Assembly: GCA_032260385.1 (NCBI GenBank)
Contig: JAVVEL010000001.1
Coordinates: 214,841-278,840, forward strand
Direction of reading: 5' to 3'
DNA: 64,000 nucleotides
From: UBA9300 sp032260385
Lineage (GTDB): Bacteria > Bacteroidota > Bacteroidia > Bacteroidales > VadinHA17
A program made the position numbers and the translations under genes. This document shows positions 39,618 to 49,799 of the stretch, piece after piece. The first letter of the stretch is position 1, and each line of letters opens with the position of its first letter. The notes beneath the pieces are model-generated. The model ran no database searches. It worked only from the letters and a program-made list of their open reading frames with translations, and was not told the origin of the DNA.

Positions 39618-41966
39618 TCAATACCACCTTCTCCTCCGGATCTTGTCCTTATCATTCACATCATTGGCATCAAGAACCCACATTCCCCTGCCATGAGTTG
39701 CGATTATTATCATGTTATCCCCGGGGTGTATCTGGAGGTCGTGTACATAGGCATATGGTAGGTCGCCCAGGACCTCGTAATTTTCGCCTCCATCCTTGCT
39801 GACATATACCCCTGCATCAGTGCCAATATACAGTATATTTCTGTTTACAGGGTCCTCTCTTATAACATTAACCGGACCAAGCGGTATATTTCCTGAAATA
39901 TCTGTCCATGTATCACCAAAATCAGTAGATTTCCAGATGTATACCTGGAAGTCATCATCCCGCCTGCCGGTCTGTGTCATGTAAACAGTGCCCAGATCAT
40001 ACCTTGATGCTGTTATCCTGGATACCCACCTTACGGGTACAGGATCACTCCGTATCTCTGTCCAGTTTTTACCGCCGTCTTTTGTTCTCCATACCCTGCC
40101 ATCATCGGTGCCGGCATAGAGGAGTCCAAATTTGAGTGGCGATTCATCAAAGGCAGAAATGGTCTGGTAACTGATGTCACCCATCTTATCGGGATCGTTA
40201 TAGCTAAGGTCAGGGCTTATATATTCCCATGTGTCGCCCCTGTCCCTGGACATAAGGACGTATTGCATGCAGTGGTAAACGATGTCCTGGTTATGGGGAG
40301 ATAAGAGGGTAGGAGCCACCCATTGTCCCCTCAGTATTTCTTCATCACTGTACCTCGCGGGAAGGACTCCTTTCTGACCCTGGGGATAAGTGTCTATCTC
40401 AGCCCTGGCAAGGTTGCCATAAAAGGAACTGGCATAGATGGTATTGTTATCATCCTTGTTTACGGCATGTGTTGTTCCCTCGGCGCCGAGGATATTAGCC
40501 CATTCAGTAGGCCGTATATTGTCACGACCCCGGCTAAGGTCTACTTCAGTGAAAAAACTGTGATGGTCCTGTATCGAGCCGAAAACCCTGAACGGTGTAC
40601 TCAAGTCATATTCAATATTATAGAACTGTGCCAGTGGGAGTTCCTCGATAGGGTACTTCCAGGTTTCACCCTGGTCATATGAAATGGTTAATCCGCCATC
40701 CTGCACATTGAGGAGGTAATTACCGTTATCCGGATCTATCCACAGGCCGTGATGGTCGGCATGCGGACCTCTCATCTGGGTAAAGGTTTTGCCCCCGTCG
40801 GTGCTTTTGCTCAGGGGAATACCCCCGATATATACAATATTTTCATTGGAAGGATCAACCCTTATCTGGCCGAATACCCATCCGTAGGTTGATGAATGTC
40901 TTTCCATATATGTTTTCATGTCGGGAGTTAAGCCGCTTGCCTGCTTCCAGTTTTTTCCTCCATCGTCGGTCCTGTAAACTGTGGCTCCCTTTATGACGTC
41001 CTGTCTCTGGCGGCCGTATGAGTCAAGTTGTCCGGCTTCGGCAGGATAGGCAACCTCGTAATTGTCGACAAGGGCATAAAGGATGTCAGGATCACTGGCG
41101 GCTATATCTATTCCAATACGACCCAGTTTGTTAGGCTCGGGAAGCCCGCTGATAATTTTCTCCCACGTCCTGCCGCCGTTGGTCGATTTCCAGATGGCAC
41201 AATTATCGGTGGTTTCATAGGTGCGGGGATCGTTCCACTTGAGCCTCATTCTTTCCCATGTGGTGCAATATATTGTATTGGCTTTGCCGGGATCGATAAC
41301 GAGATCAAAAACACCGGTCATATCATCTATATAAAGTATCTTTTCCCATGTCTTGCCTCCATCTGTAGTCTTGTATAATCCCCTTTCTTCATTTGGTGTC
41401 CATTCATGACCCGTGGCAGCCACATAAACTATATCCGAATTTTTAGGATGTACTCTTATGCGACCAATGGTCATGGTATTTTCCAGTCCCATGTTTTTCC
41501 ATGTCTTTCCCCCGTCGGTGGTCTTGAAGACACCACATCCTGAATTAGAACTTCTGAAAATATTCGCTTCTCCGGTACCTACCCAGACAATATCAGGATC
41601 ATTGGGATCAATTGCTATATCACCTATTGATGCCGTAGGCATATCATCGAAAACGGGCTCAAAAGTGCTGCCTTCATTTTCTGACTTCCATACACCACCC
41701 GAAGCTGATCCTATCCATATGGTATACGATTCACCCCTTGGAATAACAGCCTCAACATCAGTGCAGCGGCCACTTATATTGGTAGGTCCTATATATTGCC
41801 AGTGCAAATCCTTCAAGGATGATTTTTCTTTCATGGCCTTGTGGCTGTCAAACATCTTTACTCTTTCCTTACCTGTCAGGACTGCTTCTTTGGTCTGAGC
41901 GTATATACCTGTACAATAAGCAAATACAAGCATTAGTATTGTTGCCGGTCTGATAACATTTTTCAT
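39618..41966 (-). CDS. Exported BNR/sortilin-type beta-propeller protein
   Basis: A 782-residue exported protein with a signal peptide (ending GIYAQ). It is built of Asp-box/BNR repeats, many of them KTTDGGKTW-type (for example TTDGGKTWKNMG, TTDGGKTWEKI, STNGGRTWEK, RTDDGGKNW, KSTDGGKTF, KDGGENYEV), a VPS10/sortilin-like ten-bladed propeller also seen in xyloglucanases and sialidase-like proteins. Conserved opening KDLHWQYIGPTNISGRCTDVEAV is common in Bacteroidota homologues, which usually carry about 200 more residues; here it ends after one propeller set at ATHGRGMWVLDAND. There is no T9SS sorting domain. Substrate or partner unknown. Confidence 0.88.
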   Translation of the reverse strand: MKNVIRPATILMLVFAYCTGIYAQTKEAVLTGKERVKMFDSHKAMKEKSSLKDLHWQYIGPTNISGRCTDVEAVIPRGESYTIWIGSASGGVWKSENEGSTFEPVFDDMPTASIGDIAIDPNDPDIVWVGTGEANIFRSSNSGCGVFKTTDGGKTWKNMGLENTMTIGRIRVHPKNSDIVYVAATGHEWTPNEERGLYKTTDGGKTWEKILYIDDMTGVFDLVIDPGKANTIYCTTWERMRLKWNDPRTYETTDNCAIWKSTNGGRTWEKIISGLPEPNKLGRIGIDIAASDPDILYALVDNYEVAYPAEAGQLDSYGRQRQDVIKGATVYRTDDGGKNWKQASGLTPDMKTYMERHSSTYGWVFGQIRVDPSNENIVYIGGIPLSKSTDGGKTFTQMRGPHADHHGLWIDPDNGNYLLNVQDGGLTISYDQGETWKYPIEELPLAQFYNIEYDLSTPFRVFGSIQDHHSFFTEVDLSRGRDNIRPTEWANILGAEGTTHAVNKDDNNTIYASSFYGNLARAEIDTYPQGQKGVLPARYSDEEILRGQWVAPTLLSPHNQDIVYHCMQYVLMSRDRGDTWEYISPDLSYNDPDKMGDISYQTISAFDESPLKFGLLYAGTDDGRVWRTKDGGKNWTEIRSDPVPVRWVSRITASRYDLGTVYMTQTGRRDDDFQVYIWKSTDFGDTWTDISGNIPLGPVNVIREDPVNRNILYIGTDAGVYVSKDGGENYEVLGDLPYAYVHDLQIHPGDNMIIIATHGRGMWVLDANDVNDKDKIRRRRWY

Positions 41967-42070
41967 AACTTTGTTGTGTTTTAGGATAGTGATTAAGCTG
42001 TTTAGTAATCCAAGTAAATTTACAATTTAAATAGAATTTCCACGACTTATTTCTTGTGTTCTATAATATT

Positions 42071-42104
42071 AAAGCAGGTTTGCCCGGGAGGACAAACCTG
42101 CTTT
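42071..42104 (-). terminator. Intrinsic terminator after the 42.1-kb gene
   Basis: AAAGCAGGTTTG, a 10-nt loop, CAAACCTGCTTT: a perfect 12-bp stem. On the minus strand it follows the gene ending at 42139 and is trailed by AATATTATAG rather than a pure T-run, though the stem itself ends in CTTT. Confidence 0.8.
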
Positions 42105-42138
42105 TCTAACCTAAAACCTGATAATTGGAGAGAAATTC

Positions 42139-42639
42139 TTAATCTTTTGTTGCAAATATCCTGTCGTATTCCTTTATCAGCTTCGGAAAATATACCGAGA
42201 TAAGGCACAGGTGTTCAGTTTCTGTGAGCGGCTTGGCAGTTATTAGCTTCTGATGATAGTATTGCTGAATGTCGAGATTTTGCTGTGGTGTGGAAAAACC
42301 TTCCTTTGCAAACCGTTCCCCAATAATCCTGGCACCAAAATATTCCAGTCCGGCAATATATTCAACGACAAGATCGTCAGATATGACAAGGTACCTTGTT
42401 ACTCCTTTCTTTGTGTCGTCAACAGCTACCAGAACAGTGTCGGGCGAATTTTCATACCTTATCTCATATGTCCTTAAGGCATCACCCTTTATCATTTCAA
42501 GCTTGCCTGCCTTATCAACTGTGTAGATTCCCAGAGAGCTGTTTGTTTTTCCCTGTGCTACAGGGCCTTTCAGATTACCTGCTGATGTAAATGTGATTAA
42601 GACAAATGCTGCAAGTGATAGACTTAATATTTTTTTCAT
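42139..42639 (-). CDS. Exported protein of unknown function
   Basis: A 166-residue protein with signal peptide MKKILSLSLAAFVLITFTSAG; ATGs at 42651 and 42675 are in frame but add only charged residues. The mature part reads as a small alpha/beta protein (YTVDKAGKLEMIKGDALRTYEIRYENSPDTVLVAVDD, YLVISDDLVVEYIAGLEYFGARIIGERF) ending in HLCLISVYFPKLIKEYDRIFA. I do not recognise a family. It is monocistronic, with the terminator at 42071-42104 below it and a 233-bp AT-rich gap above it in which no firm promoter is found. Confidence 0.7.
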   Translation of the reverse strand: MKKILSLSLAAFVLITFTSAGNLKGPVAQGKTNSSLGIYTVDKAGKLEMIKGDALRTYEIRYENSPDTVLVAVDDTKKGVTRYLVISDDLVVEYIAGLEYFGARIIGERFAKEGFSTPQQNLDIQQYYHQKLITAKPLTETEHLCLISVYFPKLIKEYDRIFATKD

Positions 42640-42872
42640 GACATTTTTCATTCTTTTTGGTCCTGCGAATAACAATCATTTAATAATTCTTATTCTCACC
42701 AGAAAGACGCCTGAAAAGAAAAATTGTTGCAGGAAAGCATGTTATTTTTATTTAACATTTATTTACAAAATTTTTAAGGATTATCCTGAAAAGGATCATT
42801 TTAGTCTTGATTCTTGCCTAAACCTTAAACTGTTGTGATAAGATAAGCTATTTACTACAAATTAATTATGAT

Positions 42873-43415
42873 TTATTCTTCATCGGGTGTGATGGGAGTA
42901 ATCTTGCCGACATATGTAATTGTGCTTCTTTTAGATGAATAAATGGTAAGGTTTGCATCCCCGCTTGGACTAATATCCAGTGTTATTATGTAATTGTCAG
43001 ACTCATCATCCACTGAAAACCTGATGAGAACCCTGTGCCTGCTGTCACTTTCTTCTATCATAAGGTCTTTCATCTGGCCTTCAAAACTGACCCCGGATCT
43101 CCCGGACCTGTCAGGCATATACTGCGTTCCAAAAAATGGCAGGTCAGCTGTTACATCGTATGCATTTACACTGAGAAAATACCTGTTCCCTGATATGTCC
43201 CTTGCCGGGTATCCCCCTGAAGGGATTACATGTCTTGCTGTAAACTCGTATAATCCTGAGAAAGCCATCTCCCTCATGTCTTCGTAACCTTCCTCTATCT
43301 TCTGTTCCCTTTTCTTACGGATTTCTTCCATTTTTGCCTCCAGGGATGAACATGCTGACAAAATCACAGGGATCATGCACATTACTAATATTTTGTGAAT
43401 TTGACCTTTCATCAT
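42873..43415 (-). CDS. DUF4251 lipoprotein
   Basis: A 180-residue lipoprotein (lipobox VILSAC) of the DUF4251 family found widely in Bacteroidota. After a charged coiled stretch (EAKMEEIRKKREQKIEEGYEDMREM) comes the family core: GNRYFLSVNAYDVTADLPFFGTQYMPDRSGRSGVSFEGQMKDLMIEE, then YIITLDISPSGDANLTIYSSKRSTITYVGKI, a small beta-barrel. Function unknown. ATG at 43412 is equally possible. It diverges from the GH172 gene 102 bp away. Confidence 0.78.
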   Translation of the reverse strand: MMKGQIHKILVMCMIPVILSACSSLEAKMEEIRKKREQKIEEGYEDMREMAFSGLYEFTARHVIPSGGYPARDISGNRYFLSVNAYDVTADLPFFGTQYMPDRSGRSGVSFEGQMKDLMIEESDSRHRVLIRFSVDDESDNYIITLDISPSGDANLTIYSSKRSTITYVGKITPITPDEE

Positions 43416-43517
43416 TTCCAGATATAAATACTATTAAAAAATAAGAAAAATTTTAATATGATCTGTTATTTCTACGTGATTATTAACTTGGGTAAAAAAT
43501 AACCTAATCAGATTATT

Positions 43518-45587
43518 ATGAGAACTTCTCTGGTCCTTATACTTGCTTCAGCATTATTTCTTAATTCATGCGATAATAAAGATCTTACTAAAGGAATAGT
43601 CAGCACCGAAACCCTGCTGGATGAACTGGTTTCTCTTGAACGTTTAAGCTATATGCCTCATAACAATTATAGGACTGTTCAATTCTCATCCTATGACAGG
43701 CGTAGCACTGTTCCCGGCAGGCCCGGATGGTTTATGAATTCTGATGGTTTTGGCGGTGAGCCTGAACCGGGTTTCCAGGCTGTTATCAGGGAACCTGATT
43801 CCACCGGAATAGGGGAATATCTTATATGTGATGTCAGGGGACCTGGAGCTATAGTCCGTACATGGACAGCCATGATTAACGGTGAACTAGACGTTTATAT
43901 AGATAATCAGAATGAACCACTGTATTCCGGGGATGCTCAAAAATTTCTTTGGAACACAGCTTCAGCTCTCCTCGGTGGGCGGGATAGCAGTTTTTATGAG
44001 TCTGTTTTCAGGCAGAATGATGCGTGTTACTTCCCCCTTCCATTCAGAAGTGGATGCCGTATTATATGGAAGGGAAATATGGAGGGGCTGCATTTTTACC
44101 ATATCCAGGTAAGGCTCTATGACGAAGAAACTGAAGTACAGAGCTTCAATAAGAATGATATTGACAGTACAAATGAACAAATAGATAAAATTGCCGGTAT
44201 ATTCAGTGACCCTGGAAAAGCAATGGGTGGAGGTGAACCAGGAATCTTAAACCAAATATTTGTGCCTGCTGGTGGAAGAATTGTTGTTGATACAATACAG
44301 GGCCCGGGGCAGGTGACAGAACTGGCCTTCAGTGCAACAGAAGGTGACCTGAACGAAATATTAAGGAAGAATGTGCTGAATATCTTTTTTGACCATGCTT
44401 CTGTCGCGCAGGTGAATGCACCCCTGGGTGATTTTTTTGGCGCTGCCCCGGGGATTAATCCCTACACCAGCCTGCCTTTTAGCGTGGAAGCTAATGGTAA
44501 AATGACCTGTCGCTTTCCTATGCCCTTTAAAGATAATGCATGCATAATTATTGAAAACCATTCTGATCATGAAGTGAAGCTTGAATATTCAATCAGGATC
44601 AATGATTATGAATGGATAGACGAACGATCAATGCATTTCAGAGCTAAATGGAGAATTGATCATGACATGACTGCATCAAATAAGGATATACAGGACATCC
44701 CCTATCTTGTAGCAAAGGGAAAAGGACGCTTTGTGGGTGTGGCAGCATTCATCAAAAACCCCAGTGCTGTACCGTCATCCTGGGGCAACTGGTGGGGTGA
44801 AGGAGATGAAAAAATATTTATTGATGATGATACATGCCCTTCTATTTTTGGGACCGGATCAGAAGATTATTTCAACTACTCATGGTCCTCATCAGCTCTT
44901 TTTGATCATATGTTTTGCGGACAGCCCCGTAATGACGGACCTGCAAACAGGGGTTTTGTGACAAACTACAGGTTTCAGATTATTGATGATGTGGTCTTTA
45001 ATTCATCCTTCGCCTTCTTTATGGAACTGTTCCACCATGGCGTGGTAACCGACTTTGATTATGGCAGGATATGCTACTATTATGCCCCGTCAGAAACAAT
45101 AGATGAAAATATGAGGATATCCGACTCAGATCTTAGAACACAAATAATGCCTTACTGGGAAGGACCGGTAAAATACCTGGGTTCAGCAGGGTATGAGTTT
45201 GTTGAAGCTGAGAAAGTTGCAAGCCTTTATCCGGCCGACAGGCTTTTCCCTTCTCACCTGTGGAGCAAAGGGAGAGCATATTTTAATGAACTCAGAACCG
45301 TGGGCGACAGTTTTAAACTGAGGTTTACAATTGATGAAAAAAGAGAGGGTAATATTCAGCTGACAATGGCACATACACCGGAAAGTGGGAAAGTAAAAAT
45401 ATTTATTGAAGGGATGGAAGAAGAAACAGCAGTAACAATTGATTTGCATTCATCATACGGAGTGTACTCGAGGAATCACGGAATCATGAAAACAGTGCTT
45501 GAACCCGGTAGCTACTCAATAATTATTGAAACCCTTGAGGATGACCACAACCGCATAGGCGTAGATTTTATATGGCTGCCATCCTGA
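43518..45587 (+). CDS. DUF2961/GH172 family glycosidase-like lipoprotein
   Basis: A 689-residue surface or periplasmic lipoprotein (LFLNSC). It matches DUF2961, now glycoside hydrolase family 172, whose members include difructose dianhydride I synthase/alpha-fructofuranosidase and arabinofuranosidases. Signatures are YRTVQFSSYDRRSTVPGRPGWFMNSDGFGG, VRGPGAIVRTWTA, and the catalytic region IFGTGSEDYFNYSWSS with a conserved Glu. A C-terminal jelly-roll-like part (NIQLTMAHTPESGKVKIFIEGMEEE...SYSIIIETLEDDHNRIGVDFIWL) makes it longer than basic family members. No SusCD or other glycan genes are adjacent, so the substrate is open. Confidence 0.85.
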   Translation: MRTSLVLILASALFLNSCDNKDLTKGIVSTETLLDELVSLERLSYMPHNNYRTVQFSSYDRRSTVPGRPGWFMNSDGFGGEPEPGFQAVIREPDSTGIGEYLICDVRGPGAIVRTWTAMINGELDVYIDNQNEPLYSGDAQKFLWNTASALLGGRDSSFYESVFRQNDACYFPLPFRSGCRIIWKGNMEGLHFYHIQVRLYDEETEVQSFNKNDIDSTNEQIDKIAGIFSDPGKAMGGGEPGILNQIFVPAGGRIVVDTIQGPGQVTELAFSATEGDLNEILRKNVLNIFFDHASVAQVNAPLGDFFGAAPGINPYTSLPFSVEANGKMTCRFPMPFKDNACIIIENHSDHEVKLEYSIRINDYEWIDERSMHFRAKWRIDHDMTASNKDIQDIPYLVAKGKGRFVGVAAFIKNPSAVPSSWGNWWGEGDEKIFIDDDTCPSIFGTGSEDYFNYSWSSSALFDHMFCGQPRNDGPANRGFVTNYRFQIIDDVVFNSSFAFFMELFHHGVVTDFDYGRICYYYAPSETIDENMRISDSDLRTQIMPYWEGPVKYLGSAGYEFVEAEKVASLYPADRLFPSHLWSKGRAYFNELRTVGDSFKLRFTIDEKREGNIQLTMAHTPESGKVKIFIEGMEEETAVTIDLHSSYGVYSRNHGIMKTVLEPGSYSIIIETLEDDHNRIGVDFIWLPS

Positions 45588-45726
45588 AATACCCGACATA
45601 TTTTATTATATGAGCTTACTCACTGAGCATGCCGTAACCTTAAACTTTCGTATTGCTCTGCCTGGTGCTCAGCCCTCTTCCCCCCCGGCACTAATTCCAT
45701 TCGGCCGGGGTCTGCGTTCCTTTCCG

Positions 45727-45770
45727 ACTTTTTCCTTTTTACTTTTTCCTTTTTCCTTTTTACTTTTACC
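45727..45770. repeat. Pyrimidine repeat (CTTTTTCCTTTTTA)
   Basis: Alternating CTTTTTCC and CTTTTTAC units on the plus strand just before the nagB-like gene. It resembles the stretches at 21254-21301 and 39485-39600. The rest of the 45588-45796 gap has no clear feature. Confidence 0.5.
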
Positions 45771-45796
45771 TTGTGTCATATTTTTAAGTTTTATTC

Positions 45797-48124
45797 ATGA
45801 GCAAACATTTTAAATCAAAGGTTGAGAACAAATTCTATGAGCAGGCAGACACTTATATAATCTCCACCAGTGTACCATATATTGTTGTTGATAATTTCCC
45901 CAGACTGGGATTGTTGACTGCTCTTAGATTTATTGAATGGGTTTCTGAAAATCCCGGGGGAGTCATTAGCCTGCCTACGGGGAAGACACCTGAGTACTTT
46001 ATAAAGTATACACGCCACCTCCTGGATAACTGGAACAGTAAGGAAGTAAGAGAGCTTCTTTCACGTTATGATCTTGACAAGATACCCAGGCCTGAAACAG
46101 GGGGACTGCATTTTGTGCAGATGGATGAGTTTTACCCAATAAACCCTGTTCAGCATAACAGTTTTTATAATTATGTGAATAAGTACTATATCGACCAGTT
46201 TGGTCTTGACCAATCAAATTGCCTCACAATGAATTCTGTGTCCATCAGCTTGCCTGATGGTATGCATTACAGGGAAATATTCCCTGATCTGACTATTGAC
46301 CTGGGCTTGCGTTTCAGGGAAGCCAAGACCAGGACGGAGGAGATACAACAGAAAGCAATCTTTATGATTGATAACTGGTGCTCAAACTATGAGCAGGAGG
46401 TACGAAATAAAGGAGGACTGGGATTTTTCCTGGGAGGTATAGGTCCTGATGGTCATATAGCATTTAACACCAGGGGCTCCGACCTCTTTTCAACAACCAG
46501 GCTTACAGCAACCAATTTTGAAACACAGGCCGTGGCTGCAGGTGACCTGGGTGGGATAGAAATTTCGCGAAACAGGCTTGTTATAACAATAGGACTGGAA
46601 ACAATAACCTATAATCCTGCTGCCGTGGCAATAATCTTTGCTGCAGGGGAAGCCAAGGCTGGCATAATAAAAGATGCCCTGGAAAATGAAATGAATACAC
46701 TTTACCCGGCAACAGCCCTGCAGAGGCTTGAAAACAGCGTGTTCTACCTCACAGGGGGAGCAGCATCTGCCCTGGACGACAGGGTGGAAATATATTTTAA
46801 GGAAGGTGAGTGGTCAGATGAAAAATCAGAGAAGGCAGTTATTAACCTGTGCCAGAAACTTGATAAATATTCTCGTAACCTTACTCTTGATGACCTGAAA
46901 AATGATAAATACTGCTCAATGATACCCGGACTCGATAAAAATACAATCAATAAGGTAGTCGCTTCTGTAAAGGCAAAAATCAGGAGGGGAATCGAGAGGG
47001 AAGAAAATAAGGTGATATACCATACCGGTCCGCATCATGATGATATAATGCTGGGAATATTGCCCAGATGCATTCGCCAGGTACGCTCGGCTACAAATGA
47101 TGTACATTTCTGCGTACTCACAAGTGGCTTTACATCGGTCACTGACCAGTTCATGGAAAGTATACTGTTCGATACACTAAAACTGATCAATGAGGGTGAA
47201 ATACAGATGATATATTATCCTGACTTCTTTAACGGGGGGTATAAAATTAAATGGTATAAGGATGTTTACCATTATCTCAATGCAACAGCCCAGCATAATT
47301 ATGGCGGTATGAGGCGGGGCATATGCCACCGGATTGTAAGAGGACTGGTCGAAATATGGAAGCTGGAGGATAAGCTGCAAATGATTGAGGTCATTAACCT
47401 GGTCATTAAAACACTGCGTAGCTCATACAAGGGTAGCAAAAGCCCGGAACAGATACAGAAACTCAAAGGGATGGTGCGTGAATTCGAGGAGGAACTGGTG
47501 TGGGCTCATTTTGGAGTTCCGATAAAAAATATACACCACCTGCGACTGGGCTTCTACAAGGGTGATATTTTTACTGAACAGCCTGAACATGATCGTGACG
47601 TAGAGCCGATATTGCAGCAGCTGCGCCAGATAAACCCAGGCATCATCAGCCTTGCCCTTGATCCGGAAGGTAGCGGACCCGATACGCACTACAAGGTTCT
47701 GCAGGCCATAGCTACGGCGGTGAAGGAATGGGGACGCGAAAAAGACCTGTCAGGACTGAGGATTATGGGTTACAGGAACGTATGGTACCGTTTCCACCCG
47801 GCTGAAGTCAATACTATAGTGCCCGTTTCCCTGAACTCAATGGCAGTGCTCGAGAGTTCCTTCGAACAATGCTATGGCAGCCAGGTGCATGCCTCCTTCC
47901 CAAGCTACGAGTATGATGGCAAATTCAGCGACCTGACAAGAAAAATATGGGTGGAACAGCTAAAACAGGTACAACTTCTTACCGGTAAAGGTTTCTTCTA
48001 TGAAAGTGATCAGCCAATACTCAGGGCAACTCACGGGCTGGTGTACATGAAAGATATGTCAGCGGATGAGTTTGTTGCCATGGCAAAAGACCTTGAAAGA
48101 CTGATGGAAGACGTTATTTTTTAA
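45797..48124 (+). CDS. nagB: NagB-like/PIG-L deacetylase-like fusion protein
   Basis: A 775-residue fusion. Residues about 30-330 match glucosamine-6-phosphate deaminase: LPTGKTPEYFIKY, the MDEFY motif (Asp110) and GGIGPDGHIAFNTRGSDL (Asp218, His220). In E. coli NagB the third relay residue, Glu148, follows HIAFN; here it is Thr225. Residues about 405-700 resemble PIG-L/LmbE amidohydrolases, with the metal motif PHHDDIMLG (His413, Asp415, Asp416) and later EQPEHDRDVEPILQQLRQINPGIISLALDPEGSGPDTHYK. Such fusions are standard in Bacteroidota and usually called NagB. Whether deaminase, deacetylase or both is not proven by sequence. Confidence 0.85.
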   Translation: MSKHFKSKVENKFYEQADTYIISTSVPYIVVDNFPRLGLLTALRFIEWVSENPGGVISLPTGKTPEYFIKYTRHLLDNWNSKEVRELLSRYDLDKIPRPETGGLHFVQMDEFYPINPVQHNSFYNYVNKYYIDQFGLDQSNCLTMNSVSISLPDGMHYREIFPDLTIDLGLRFREAKTRTEEIQQKAIFMIDNWCSNYEQEVRNKGGLGFFLGGIGPDGHIAFNTRGSDLFSTTRLTATNFETQAVAAGDLGGIEISRNRLVITIGLETITYNPAAVAIIFAAGEAKAGIIKDALENEMNTLYPATALQRLENSVFYLTGGAASALDDRVEIYFKEGEWSDEKSEKAVINLCQKLDKYSRNLTLDDLKNDKYCSMIPGLDKNTINKVVASVKAKIRRGIEREENKVIYHTGPHHDDIMLGILPRCIRQVRSATNDVHFCVLTSGFTSVTDQFMESILFDTLKLINEGEIQMIYYPDFFNGGYKIKWYKDVYHYLNATAQHNYGGMRRGICHRIVRGLVEIWKLEDKLQMIEVINLVIKTLRSSYKGSKSPEQIQKLKGMVREFEEELVWAHFGVPIKNIHHLRLGFYKGDIFTEQPEHDRDVEPILQQLRQINPGIISLALDPEGSGPDTHYKVLQAIATAVKEWGREKDLSGLRIMGYRNVWYRFHPAEVNTIVPVSLNSMAVLESSFEQCYGSQVHASFPSYEYDGKFSDLTRKIWVEQLKQVQLLTGKGFFYESDQPILRATHGLVYMKDMSADEFVAMAKDLERLMEDVIF

Positions 48125-48166
48125 GCTTTTTTTGCCCTGGTAAACAGGTAAATAAATAACATTAAC

Positions 48167-48196
48167 TTGCACTGAAAAATTAATTATTTATATTTA
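48167..48196 (+). promoter_or_regulatory. Promoter of the FadL-like porin
   Basis: TTG (48167-48169), 19 bp, TATATTTA (48189-48196), one mismatch from TAnnTTTG, 33 bp before the ATG at 48229. Confidence 0.5.
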
Positions 48197-48228
48197 TCCC
48201 CGTTTAATGCTTAACAAAAACCTAGGCT

Positions 48229-49710
48229 ATGAAAAAAATCTTATTATCAACTATTGCCATTTGTCTTGTTACAGGACTTATGGGAGGTGGGCTGGTAACC
48301 AACACAAACCAGAGTGCCAGCTACACGAGGATGATGTGCCGTGATGCCACAACAGGCGTTGATGCAGTGTATTTTAACCCTGCCGGCTTGACAAAACTGG
48401 GCAATGGCTTCCACCTGTCAATCAGTAATCAGACCGTTGGACAGACAAAAACCATCACCAGTGATTTTACTTACCTGGCCGGTGATAAACCTGTCGAATA
48501 TACCGGTAAGGTTTCAGCTCCGATATTCCCTTCAGTTTATGCGGCTTTTAAGCTGGGTAAATTTGTTTTTTCAGCAGGCTTCAACCCCATCGGCGGTGGT
48601 GGCGGTGCCGAATACCTCGGCGGACTGCCTTCATTCGAGGTACCCGTATCAACACTTGTGCCTTCACTACAGGCACAACTTCTGGAACTCGACCAGGGAG
48701 TCCAGCTGGCAGGTTACCCTGATCCAACCTTCCGCAATGTGACGGCTTACAGCTCAGACATTACCTTTACCGGCAGCTCTGTTTATTATGGAGCCCAGGC
48801 TAATATCTCATATGAAATAAATAATATGATATCTGTTGCCGTCGGTGCCAGATATGTTATTGCAAAGAATACCTACCAGGGGTCTGTGTCAAATGTTACG
48901 ATTACTGCATCACCTGATGCCACAACAGGTATACCTGCGCCTTATACTGATACACCGGGCAATTACCTCAGGACCATAGCTGCGCATCCCTATGCCGTGG
49001 GAGCAGGAGCCTCCGACGCGCTGAATTTCACTGCTGCCTATCTCGATCAGGCAACAAACCTTGAAGCTGATGTAGTGCAGTCAGGAAGCGGTATAACACC
49101 AATTATCAGCATTAATATTTCTCCCATCAAGATGCTCAACGTTGCTGTTAAATACGAACATAAAACTAAACTTGAACTTGAAACAACCGTAAACGATGGT
49201 AAAGATGCCGGAGGAAGGTACGTTGACGGTGAAAAGGTGGTGGCCGATATGCCGGCTATGCTGTCAGTTGGTGCCTCCCTTAACCCGCTGAATAAACTAC
49301 TGGTATCAGCCGGTTTACATTATTTCTTTGATAAGAATAATGACTATGACGGCAGCCTGGTGGAAGATGTGAATATGATAGACAAAAATTTCATCGAGTA
49401 TGCCCTGGGTGTGGAGTATAATCTCTTCGGCCCACTCAGTATCAGTGCAGGTTACCTGGGGACACGAACAGGGGTTAATGAAAACTACCAGAGTGATATT
49501 CGCTACAGCCTCAATACAAGTACTATCGGAGGCGGTGTGAAACTTTCGCTCACACCACTGATCGATATCAACCTGGGTGCCTCAATGACAATGTACCAGG
49601 ATGGCAGCAAGACATATAATTATCCTCTCGGAGAAATGTTTGTTCCTGTTACCGAAACCTATGATACCTCGACCTGGGTTGTGGCAGTAGGTGTTGACCT
49701 TAATTTCTAA
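48229..49710 (+). CDS. OmpP1/FadL/TodX-type outer-membrane porin
   Basis: Outer-membrane beta-barrel of 493 residues in the OmpP1/FadL family, which passes hydrophobic molecules such as fatty acids or aromatics. Signal peptide MKKILLSTIAICLVTGLMGGG; then a glycine/asparagine-rich opening (NQSASYTRMMCRDATTGVDAVYFNPAGLTKLGNGFHLSISNQ), the AVYFNPAGL being the classic NPAG motif of the hatch region, and about fourteen amphipathic strands ending in WVVAVGVDLNF with a terminal aromatic. A cysteine in MMCRD is unusual. A truncated duplicate of its 3' end follows. Confidence 0.9.
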   Translation: MKKILLSTIAICLVTGLMGGGLVTNTNQSASYTRMMCRDATTGVDAVYFNPAGLTKLGNGFHLSISNQTVGQTKTITSDFTYLAGDKPVEYTGKVSAPIFPSVYAAFKLGKFVFSAGFNPIGGGGGAEYLGGLPSFEVPVSTLVPSLQAQLLELDQGVQLAGYPDPTFRNVTAYSSDITFTGSSVYYGAQANISYEINNMISVAVGARYVIAKNTYQGSVSNVTITASPDATTGIPAPYTDTPGNYLRTIAAHPYAVGAGASDALNFTAAYLDQATNLEADVVQSGSGITPIISINISPIKMLNVAVKYEHKTKLELETTVNDGKDAGGRYVDGEKVVADMPAMLSVGASLNPLNKLLVSAGLHYFFDKNNDYDGSLVEDVNMIDKNFIEYALGVEYNLFGPLSISAGYLGTRTGVNENYQSDIRYSLNTSTIGGGVKLSLTPLIDINLGASMTMYQDGSKTYNYPLGEMFVPVTETYDTSTWVVAVGVDLNF

Positions 49711-49799
49711 GCCTGACCCGGGAAAGGGGGATTATAGAGTATCCGGGTGGTATTTAAAAAGACTGAACGACCCTCGTAGGACCAGGCTTGATCTAATGA

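Noticed and set aside
45610..45813. Plus-strand 67-codon frame before the nagB-like gene
   Set aside because: It runs through the pyrimidine repeat (Phe/Leu/Ser runs) and overlaps the real start.
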